A DNA stretch of 5,542 bases, taken from assembly GCA_947483545.1 (NCBI GenBank), contig CANKNP010000335.1:1-5542 (forward strand). Reading direction: 5' to 3'. Shown in pieces: positions 1-5,542 of the stretch (positions are counted from its first letter, which is position 1; every line of letters begins with the position of its first letter). The notes beneath the pieces are model-generated. The model was not told where the DNA came from. It ran no database searches and saw only the letters and a list, made by a program, of their open reading frames with translations. The DNA is from Deltaproteobacteria bacterium (GTDB taxonomy: Bacteria; Myxococcota; UBA796; SXON01). A program made the position numbers and the translations under genes.

Positions 1-62
1 AGCGGCGGCAGCGCAGCAAGGATCGTCTGGAGTTCGGGGGAAAGGGCGTCGAGGTTGAGCAT
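1..62 (-). CDS. N-terminal fragment of an unidentified protein (runs off left edge)
   Basis: Only the first 20 codons are inside the window, and they read leftward from an ATG at 62..60. The peptide begins MLNLDALSPELQ and continues with a short amphipathic, alanine/leucine/proline-containing stretch, with no stop. The start is supported by a purine-rich Shine-Dalgarno-like stretch (GAAGGTGA) a few bases upstream, by GC-rich codon choice like the neighbours, and by its position as the divergent partner of the cyclase gene. There is no obvious signal peptide or membrane segment in the visible part. I do not recognise the family, and 20 residues are too few to assign a function. The start of the message could fold into a hairpin that pairs part of the ribosome binding site (see 69-91). 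The call could be wrong if the reading frame closes just outside the window. Confidence 0.6.
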   Translation of the reverse strand, partial: MLNLDALSPELQTILAALPP

Positions 63-68
63 GCTTCA

Positions 69-91
69 CCTTCGGCTTGTATATCCGAAGG
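69..91 (-). promoter_or_regulatory. 7-bp inverted repeat covering the ribosome binding site of the left-edge gene
   Basis: The arms CCTTCGG (69-75) and CCGAAGG (85-91) are perfect inverted repeats separated by nine AT-richer bases. Read on the minus strand, the downstream arm CCGAAGG supplies most of the Shine-Dalgarno-like GAAGGTGA, which lies a few bases before the ATG at 62. In the mRNA a 7-bp stem would therefore tie up the ribosome binding site. As double-stranded DNA the same symmetry could instead be an operator for a dimeric repressor. The repeat is seen directly; the regulatory role is inferred. Confidence 0.4.
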
Positions 92-98
92 AGAGGCA

Positions 99-112
99 CC
101 GCGCCAGCGCGG
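99..112. promoter_or_regulatory. GC-rich palindrome in the divergent intergenic region
   Basis: CCGCGC and GCGCGG flank a two-base CA spacer, forming a perfect 6+2+6 dyad midway between the left-edge gene and the cyclase gene. A dyad here is well placed to bind a dimeric regulator acting on one or both divergent promoters. In DNA this GC-rich, a short GC-only palindrome can also arise by chance, so confidence is low. Confidence 0.25.
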
Positions 113-161
113 CTCACGATGCGATTTCACGAACCTGGCGTGCACCCGCCACGCTGACAGC

Positions 162-191
162 TTGACGACACAGGCGCCCAGGGCGTACCCT
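162..191 (+). promoter_or_regulatory. Weak sigma-70-like promoter candidate for the cyclase gene
   Basis: TTGACG at 162-167 matches five of six bases of the -35 consensus. An 18-base spacer leads to TACCCT at 186-191, which keeps only the first, second and last bases of the -10 consensus. Transcription from it would begin almost at the ATG at 199, giving a leaderless or near-leaderless message. That would fit the lack of a good Shine-Dalgarno sequence there. The -10 match is poor, so this is only a candidate. Confidence 0.22.
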
Positions 192-198
192 CGGCCGA

Positions 199-2271
199 AT
201 GCCGTCGAGCCCGCCTCCCACCGCCCCTGAGCCCGTCGGCCTCGTCCCGCCCGCGGTCACGCGTCGGGACGAGGAGCTTGTCTTCAACACCAAGCTCACC
301 GAGCCGATGCTCCGCTATTTCGAGGAGCGTTTTGGCCGGGCGGCGCTGGAGACCCTGGTGGCGGGGACCGACACCCCGATGGATTTTCTGCTCGACGCCG
401 AACAATGGATGTCCACGAAGCAGCTCTTGAAGCTCTCCCAGGCCATGGTGGAGTTCGCCAACGATCCATTCATGACCTATCGGGCAGGCATGGCGATGCT
501 CCACCCCAAGGTCTTGGGCCCGACCTATTACGTGCTTCGTGCCATCGGCGGCCCAGCCCTGTGCTATTCCAAGTTGACAGAGTTCACAGATCTATCGCGG
601 ATTACCCACTGGAAGCTCGTAGAGACGACCCGTCGCCACGTGGTGATTCAGTTCCACGTGCAGCGCGGGCACAGCGACGACCTCTTGTTCTGTTTGAACC
701 GGCAGGGGGCGCTGGCCGGGATCCCCCAGATCTTCGATTTGCCGCTCGCCCGGGTCACGCAATCCCAATGCCTGCACGAAGGCGGCGCCTGCTGTGAATA
801 TCGAGTGGAATGGATCCCCCCGTCCCTTGGCCAGGGCTTGTTGCCCTATGCCGCGCTGGCTTCCGTCGCGGCCACGATCGTCCTCACGGGAATGTATGGC
901 ATTTCGACGAGCCTGCCGCTCGTAGGTGCTTTTGCATCCATCGGATTGTTGGCGGCCAACGTGGCTCTTCTCCAGCGCCAAATCAACTCCGCGTTCGATG
1001 ATCAGCGCGACCAGCTCATCGCCGCAAAAACGCTGCTGGACGAGAACATCCAACGGAATCGAGAGCGGCTGTTGCTGGAAAAGGTGGATCTGGCGACCCG
1101 GCGAGAGACCGAGAGCGCGAGCTTGGTGGACACCGCGCTCAACGCCATGCGAAATACGCTCGGATACGACCGCGCGATGTTCCTGCGCGTGAGCCACGAG
1201 CACGAGCGGTTGCTGTTCGCCGGGGGAGCTGGCTACACGGAGGAGGCGCTCAGGCTCTTGAGCTCGGTGTCCCTGATGCTGAACGCCCCGCGCGAGGACG
1301 AATTCCTGTTCGCCAACATCCTCCGCAGCGAGAACGGCCTGCTGGTGGTGGACGTGGCCGAATTCAAGACCCACGTCAACGCGATCAACCAGGCGCTGCT
1401 CGACAAGTTGGGCAGCACCGCGTTTGTAGCCGTTCCGGTGCGGGGCCCGGACGGGCCGCTTGGTCTGCTCGTGGTGGATCAAGTCCATGCCGAGAATACC
1501 CTTCGGCCGCGCGATCACCAGATGTTGATCCAGGTCGGAAACCTCGTCGGGCTCGCCCTGGCCAGCGCGAACCTGGTGGACAGCCTGCGGAAGGAGCGCG
1601 CGGACCTCCAGAGGGCGCTGCTGCTCAACCAGAAGATCTCCCAGTACCTCCCGCGCGCGGTCGTTGATCGCATTCGCGAAGAGCCCGGCGCGGCGCTGAA
1701 CCTCGGGGGGGAGCGTCGGACGGCCGCGGTGTTGTTCTCGGATATCGTGGGGTTCACGCCCTGGGCCGAGCGGGTTGAGCCAGAGACAGCCGTACAATTC
1801 TTGAATTGGTATTTCACCGCGATGGACGCAATCGTGGACGAAACGCACGGAATTCTGGACAAGCGGATGGGCGACGGGATGATGGTCGTCTTCCTCGAGG
1901 CCGAGGGTCTGGAAGTGCCGGCCCGCCGCGCGCTGCTCTGTGGGTTGCGGATGCAGGCGGTGGTAACGGCGCTCCACGCGGAGCCCGTCAAACCGCGGAC
2001 AGAGCCCTTTCAGATTCGAATCGGCGTGTCGCACGGCGAGCCGGTCGCGGGCAACCTCGGCTCGGCCCAACGGATGGAGTACACCGTCATCGGGGACACC
2101 GTGAACGTCGCGAGCCGGATCGAAGGGAGGTGCAACGCGGGGAGCGTGCTGGCGACAGAGCAGGCCGTGCTCGCCGCGGGGCCGGGCGTGCGGGCGGAAG
2201 CGCGGGGGGAGCTGGCGGTGAAGGGCCGGAGCCAGGTGGTGATCGCGTTTGAGGTGATGGCGGTGGAGTAA
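199..2271 (+). CDS. Membrane-anchored GAF-domain adenylate cyclase, class III
   Basis: This 690-residue protein probably makes cAMP from ATP at the inner face of the cytoplasmic membrane. Residues about 30-206 form a sensory domain ending in a Cys-rich C-x6-CC-x5-W signature (C191, C198, C199, W205), resembling heme-NO-binding-like, V4R or AraC-ligand-type domains. Two hydrophobic helices follow (about 214-233 and 238-258), then a charged coiled coil (about 259-300), a GAF domain (about 302-459), a short helical linker with QYLPRAVVDRI, and the cyclase domain (about 507-690). Metal-binding aspartates are D515 (FSDIVGFT) and D559 (KRMGDG). The purine-recognition pair is K555 and T629, and the transition-state residues are N636 and R640 (VNVASR). 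Lys-Thr is typical of class IIIb adenylate rather than guanylate cyclases. The ATG at 199 is the first possible start after an in-frame stop at 163-165. Its Shine-Dalgarno sequence is weak. What the sensor and GAF domains bind cannot be read from sequence. Confidence 0.93.
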   Translation: MPSSPPPTAPEPVGLVPPAVTRRDEELVFNTKLTEPMLRYFEERFGRAALETLVAGTDTPMDFLLDAEQWMSTKQLLKLSQAMVEFANDPFMTYRAGMAMLHPKVLGPTYYVLRAIGGPALCYSKLTEFTDLSRITHWKLVETTRRHVVIQFHVQRGHSDDLLFCLNRQGALAGIPQIFDLPLARVTQSQCLHEGGACCEYRVEWIPPSLGQGLLPYAALASVAATIVLTGMYGISTSLPLVGAFASIGLLAANVALLQRQINSAFDDQRDQLIAAKTLLDENIQRNRERLLLEKVDLATRRETESASLVDTALNAMRNTLGYDRAMFLRVSHEHERLLFAGGAGYTEEALRLLSSVSLMLNAPREDEFLFANILRSENGLLVVDVAEFKTHVNAINQALLDKLGSTAFVAVPVRGPDGPLGLLVVDQVHAENTLRPRDHQMLIQVGNLVGLALASANLVDSLRKERADLQRALLLNQKISQYLPRAVVDRIREEPGAALNLGGERRTAAVLFSDIVGFTPWAERVEPETAVQFLNWYFTAMDAIVDETHGILDKRMGDGMMVVFLEAEGLEVPARRALLCGLRMQAVVTALHAEPVKPRTEPFQIRIGVSHGEPVAGNLGSAQRMEYTVIGDTVNVASRIEGRCNAGSVLATEQAVLAAGPGVRAEARGELAVKGRSQVVIAFEVMAVE

Positions 2272-2288
2272 CCGCCGATTCCCCCGCC

Positions 2289-2313
2289 CCGCGAGGGCGC
2301 GGGCCCGGCGCCC
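2289..2313. terminator. Possible bidirectional terminator hairpin between convergent genes
   Basis: The 52-base gap between the cyclase stop and the recD2 stop is almost all G and C. GGGCGC (2295-2300) and GCGCCC (2308-2313) can form a 6-bp all-GC stem with a 7-base loop. An overlapping alternative pairs CCCGCG-like bases near 2289 with CGCGGG near 2298. Hairpins fit the convergent gene ends, but no T-run follows on either strand, so this is not a classical intrinsic terminator. Chance pairing in GC-rich sequence is possible. Confidence 0.25.
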
Positions 2314-2323
2314 CCAACCTCCC

Positions 2324-4495
2324 TCACAGCCGCTGCCGCAACCCCGTCCAACGATTGTCCTCGCCCGGTCGCGAAACGGCGGTCACCAACCCCCGGCCGC
2401 TGGTGATCAAGCACACAAACTTTCGAGCCCGAGTGAGCGCCGTGTAGAGCAGATTCCGGCGCAGCATCACAAAATGACTGTGGTGTACAATGGCGAGCAC
2501 GGCGGGGTACTCGCTGCCTTGGGACTTGTGAATGCTGATCGCGTAGGCATGCTCGACCGACTCCAGCGCGACGAGCGAGAGTTGGACCACCCGGCCGTCA
2601 AAATCGGCGGCGAGCCCGGCGGCCGAGACCTCGACGACCCGCCCGACGTCGCCGTTGAACACGTCCAGATCGTAGTCGTTGCGCGTCTGGAGGATGCGAT
2701 CCCCGGCGCGGAAAACCCGCTTGCCGATCGCCAATTCCTGGCCGCCCAAGATCCCACCGCGGGGGTTCAGGCTGTCCTGGAGCACCTGGTTCAGCATCAC
2801 TGTCCCGAGCGGACCGCCGTGCATGGGGGTCAACACCTGGACGTCGCGGACGGGGTCAAAACCCAGGCGAGGCAGGCGCTCCAAAATGACACGGAGCAAG
2901 AGCCCGCGGGCGTCTTCGGCGTCCTCCTGGCGCAGCACGAAAAAATCCCGGGCCATGCCGGGCTCATGCTCGGACGAGATCGGAACCTCGCCCTGGTTTA
3001 CCCGCCAGGCGTTCCGAACAATCGAAGACTCCTGGGCCTGCCGGTAGATCGTCGTCAACCGAGCGATGGGCACGCCCCCGCTCGCGATCACGTCGGCGAG
3101 CACACGCCCCGCCCCTACGCTTGGCAGTTGGTCTACGTCCCCGACCAATACAAGCCGCGCCTTGGGCCCCAGCGCGAGCAACAACGACTCCATCAGCTTC
3201 AGATCCACCATGCTGGCCTCATCGACCAGCACCAGATCGGCCTCCAGGGGCTTCTCGGCCCCGCGGGTGAAGCCCCCGTCCATGGGGTTGAACTCCAGGA
3301 GTCGGTGCAGGGTTTTGGCCTCCTGGGCGCCCGCCGCAGTGCGACAGGTCTCGGACAATCGGCGCGCCGCCCGGCCGGTCGGTGAGGCCAACGCAACCTT
3401 GAGGCCGCGCTGGTTCGCAGCCGCCAACAACACCCGAACGATCGTCGTTTTTCCTGTTCCCGGCCCGCCGGTGATGACCGTCAGCCCGCTGGTCAGGGCC
3501 GTGCGGATCGCCTCGCCCTGCTGCTCAGACAGCTCGATCCCCGCGCTGGCTTGGGCCGCCACAATGTCCACCGCCAGCGCGGGCGCAGCGGTCACGCGCA
3601 CGCGCAGCATCCGCGCGACGTTGGCCTCCACGCGATCCATCACGACCCGGTAGATCGGCCGCTCCCGCTCGGGGTAGACCGTCGTGCCGATGACGTCCTT
3701 GCGAACGATTCGACCGAGCGCTGCGAGCTGGTCAACCTGCGCTCGGACCGCGCCCACCTCGATGTCGAACGCGATCACCCGCTCGACCACGACCGCCTCT
3801 GGCAGGTAGCAGCTCCCTTCGTCCTCACAACCCTCCAGCACATATTGGATCGCCGCTGCGATGCGCTCGGGCGCGTCCCGCTGCACGCCGTTGGAGAGCG
3901 CGATCTGGTCAGCCGTCTTGAAGCCGATGCCACGCACCTCCGTCAGCCGATACGGCGTGCGAAGGACGAGGGCGTGGGCCCCCGTCCCAAAGCGCTCGAT
4001 CACGCGATGGGCCGTGCCGGCAGGCAGGTCAAAACCCCGGAGCATCACGAGCAGCTCCTGCTCGGCGCGGCCCTCGGTGAATTGCTCCTTGATCTTTTCG
4101 AGGGTCTTGCCGCGTACGCCCGCGACCTCGATCAGCCGGTCGGGCGCATCGGCGAGCACCTGCAGCGTATCCAACCCAAAATGCTCGACGATCCGCCTGG
4201 CAAGCTCCTCTCCGACCCCCGGCAAGGCCGAGGCGAGGTATTTTTCCATGCCACGGAGCGTGCGCGGCTCCTCCACAAGGAAGTTTTCGACCCGGAACTG
4301 TTTACCAAATTTGGGGTCCTCGGCCCACTGCCCGGTCGCGCTGATCCGCTGGCCCTCGTGCAGGCCTGCGAGCGCGCCCACCACGGTGATCTCCAAGGCG
4401 TCCGCGGCCTTGAGCTTGAGCACCGCAAACCCCCTCTCCGCCGCGCGAAACGTAAAGCGGAGCACCTCCCCCTCAATGCGATCAACGTACGCCAT
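2324..4495 (-). CDS. recD2: RecD2-like ATP-dependent 5'-3' DNA helicase
   Basis: A superfamily 1B helicase of 723 residues, the usual full length for RecD2, which unwinds DNA 5' to 3' in repair and replication without RecB or RecC partners. Residues 1-80 form a small beta-rich N-terminal domain (EGEVLRFTFRAAERGFAVLKL). Three helix-hairpin-helix elements follow at about 91-107, 124-137 and 186-199. The motor carries Walker A GGPGTGKTT (343-351, K349), motif Ia ASPTGRAARRL (370-380), Walker B VDEAS (D425, E426), motif III GDVDQLPSVGAG (452-463), a TIYRQ motif (482-486), a conserved block around VLTPMHGG (554-561), NDYDLDVFNGDVG (606-618), SIHKSQGSEYP (654-664) and YTALTRARK (684-692). No key motif is damaged. 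The long N-terminal extension separates it from RecBCD RecD. The start lies 3 bases after the upstream OmpA-family stop and has no convincing Shine-Dalgarno sequence, so coupled translation is likely. Confidence 0.96.
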   Translation of the reverse strand: MAYVDRIEGEVLRFTFRAAERGFAVLKLKAADALEITVVGALAGLHEGQRISATGQWAEDPKFGKQFRVENFLVEEPRTLRGMEKYLASALPGVGEELARRIVEHFGLDTLQVLADAPDRLIEVAGVRGKTLEKIKEQFTEGRAEQELLVMLRGFDLPAGTAHRVIERFGTGAHALVLRTPYRLTEVRGIGFKTADQIALSNGVQRDAPERIAAAIQYVLEGCEDEGSCYLPEAVVVERVIAFDIEVGAVRAQVDQLAALGRIVRKDVIGTTVYPERERPIYRVVMDRVEANVARMLRVRVTAAPALAVDIVAAQASAGIELSEQQGEAIRTALTSGLTVITGGPGTGKTTIVRVLLAAANQRGLKVALASPTGRAARRLSETCRTAAGAQEAKTLHRLLEFNPMDGGFTRGAEKPLEADLVLVDEASMVDLKLMESLLLALGPKARLVLVGDVDQLPSVGAGRVLADVIASGGVPIARLTTIYRQAQESSIVRNAWRVNQGEVPISSEHEPGMARDFFVLRQEDAEDARGLLLRVILERLPRLGFDPVRDVQVLTPMHGGPLGTVMLNQVLQDSLNPRGGILGGQELAIGKRVFRAGDRILQTRNDYDLDVFNGDVGRVVEVSAAGLAADFDGRVVQLSLVALESVEHAYAISIHKSQGSEYPAVLAIVHHSHFVMLRRNLLYTALTRARKFVCLITSGRGLVTAVSRPGEDNRWTGLRQRL

Positions 4496-4498
4496 GCG

Positions 4499-5542
4499 TC
4501 AGGGCACGATGACGAACTGCACGCGGCGGTTCTTGGAGCGGCCCTTCTCCGAGGTGTTCTCGGCGAGCGGCTCGCTGGCGCCGAAGCCCTTGGCGACGAG
4601 GCGCGCGGGATCGATGCCGTGGTCGATGAGGTAGCGTCGCACCGCATCGGCCCGGCGCTGGGAGAGCTCAAGGTTGTAGTCCGCTCCGCCGACGTCGTCG
4701 GTGTGGCCCTGGATCTCGATCGCGCGGATCTCCGGGTGCACGAGCAGGGTGCTGGCAACCTCATCGAGGATGCGGAAGCTGCCAGCGCTGATCGCGGCGG
4801 AGTTGGTCGGGAAGTGGACCTGCTCGGCGATGGTGACCTGGCCGGCTTCGACCTCGACCTTGGCGCTCGTGAGCGTCAGGACCACCTCGAACGGGCCCTC
4901 CCCCGCGACGAGCGGCACGTCTCGCTGCTGGGCGCCATAGCCATCGGCCACCACGATGACCTTCCACAAGCCCGGCGACAGCGCCTGGTCGTGGACGCCG
5001 TCGGCGCCGGCGCGGGCCGACGCAGACTTTGCCTTGCCCTCGGCGGCCTGGATGAGCACCTCCGCATCCACCGGACGACCCTTGGGGTCCACGACCTTCA
5101 CGCTCAGCGACCGGGGCAGCCAGACCATACGCAGGGTGCGCTCCTGGGCGCCCAGCGCGAGATGGAAGCCCGCATCTGCGACCGGGGTGTACCCCGGTGC
5201 TGCGACCATCAACGGGTACGGGCCGGGCTGAAGGTCGCCCAACACAGCCGCACCGTCCGTACCAAGCGCCGTCGCCTCGGTGGAGGCCCCAAGCGTGGCG
5301 AGGGCGCCCTGCACCGGCTCGCCGGCGGGATCCAGCACCGTCAGCGCCAAGGAGGTGGTCACGCTCTTCGGCGGCTCCACGAGCAGGTCGACGAGCACGG
5401 GCACAGCGCTCTCCTTGACCGTGAAGTCCGCCTGGCTCACCCCCACGACCTCGTTGGAGAGCGCGACGGTCCAGCTCCCCGGGGTCAAGGCGAACAGGCG
5501 CTCACCGGCGGCGCCCAACCGCGCTGGATCCACGCCCATCGC
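4499..5542 (-). CDS. OmpA-family peptidoglycan-binding protein with carboxypeptidase-regulatory-like repeats (5' partial)
   Basis: The frame is open to the right edge and starts in the middle of a domain, so the N-terminus, including any signal peptide, is outside the window. Numbering here uses the first in-window Met (5539) as residue 1. The visible part has the end of one beta-sandwich module (to about 56) and two further carboxypeptidase-regulatory or PEGA-like modules (about 60-141 and 142-224), with DPxGxPV and PGxxxxxVxAxGY signatures. An OmpA C-terminal domain follows (about 236-343). D281 in GHTDD and R296 in LSQRRAD match the E. coli OmpA pair D271/R286, which bind diaminopimelate of peptidoglycan, and NRRVQF closes the domain. 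It probably sits in the periplasm or outer membrane and tethers to the cell wall. What the repeats bind is unknown. It lies directly upstream of recD2. The family call is firm; the complete architecture is not visible. Confidence 0.92.
   Translation of the reverse strand, partial: AMGVDPARLGAAGERLFALTPGSWTVALSNEVVGVSQADFTVKESAVPVLVDLLVEPPKSVTTSLALTVLDPAGEPVQGALATLGASTEATALGTDGAAVLGDLQPGPYPLMVAAPGYTPVADAGFHLALGAQERTLRMVWLPRSLSVKVVDPKGRPVDAEVLIQAAEGKAKSASARAGADGVHDQALSPGLWKVIVVADGYGAQQRDVPLVAGEGPFEVVLTLTSAKVEVEAGQVTIAEQVHFPTNSAAISAGSFRILDEVASTLLVHPEIRAIEIQGHTDDVGGADYNLELSQRRADAVRRYLIDHGIDPARLVAKGFGASEPLAENTSEKGRSKNRRVQFVIVP

Noticed and set aside
77..84. ATATACAA on the minus strand as a -10 box for the left-edge gene
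   Set aside because: It lies inside the hairpin loop close to the ATG, and no matching -35 element is seen at the right distance upstream.
289..816. Classical heme-binding H-NOX domain in the cyclase N-terminus
   Set aside because: The YxSxR heme motif of H-NOX proteins is not visible and no proximal histidine could be assigned. Only a looser fold-level resemblance can be claimed.
592..2070. A 492-codon open frame on the minus strand, antisense to the cyclase gene
   Set aside because: It lies wholly inside a well-supported cyclase gene. Its translation is rich in Arg, Gln, His and Glu with no recognisable motif, as expected for the complementary frame of GC-rich coding DNA.
199..2271. Guanylate cyclase activity
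   Set aside because: Guanylate cyclases usually carry Glu and Cys (or similar) at the base-recognition positions. Here they are K555 and T629, which fits ATP.
2474..3385. A 303-codon open frame on the plus strand, antisense to recD2
   Set aside because: It overlaps the conserved helicase motifs on the other strand, and its translation is a low-complexity shadow with no domain signature.
3861..4634. A 257-codon plus-strand open frame spanning the recD2 / OmpA-family junction
   Set aside because: Its Ser/Arg/Pro-rich translation is typical of an antisense frame, and both underlying genes have clear family motifs.
5537..5539. ATG at 5539 as the true start of the OmpA-family protein
   Set aside because: The frame stays open to the window edge, the sequence there is in the middle of a beta-sandwich module, and there is no signal peptide. 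An internal methionine is more likely.

Overview
This 5.5 kb window is uniformly GC-rich, with strong G/C preference at third codon positions. It carries four protein-coding genes, two of them cut by the window edges. The gene types suggest a Gram-negative bacterium with complex signalling, possibly Myxococcota or another former deltaproteobacterial lineage: a multidomain class III nucleotide cyclase, a stand-alone RecD2-type helicase, and an OmpA-domain envelope protein with carboxypeptidase-regulatory-like repeats. That placement is inference from gene content and base composition. I see no marker gene that fixes the taxon.

Layout. Positions 1-62 (minus) hold the first 20 codons of a gene that leaves the window on the left. 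Positions 63-198 are a 136-base divergent intergenic region with two perfect inverted repeats and a weak promoter candidate. Positions 199-2271 (plus) encode a 690-residue membrane-anchored adenylate cyclase (sensor domain, two-helix membrane hairpin, coiled coil, GAF, class III cyclase). Positions 2272-2323 are a short convergent gap with a GC-rich hairpin. Positions 2324-4495 (minus) encode a 723-residue RecD2-like 5'-3' DNA helicase with all its helicase motifs. Positions 4499-5542 (minus) hold the C-terminal 347 codons of an OmpA-family peptidoglycan-binding protein whose start lies beyond the right edge.

How the genes relate. The OmpA-family gene and recD2 are read in the same direction with only 3 bases between stop and start, so they are probably co-transcribed and translationally coupled, although one acts in the envelope and the other on DNA. 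The cyclase is divergent from the left-edge gene and convergent with recD2, so it is probably its own transcription unit. No mobile element, RNA gene, CRISPR array or long tandem repeat was seen, and nothing indicates a new multi-gene system. The points most worth following are the cyclase architecture with its Lys-Thr purine-recognition pair, a hairpin that would cover the ribosome binding site of the left-edge gene, and the tight OmpA-RecD2 linkage.
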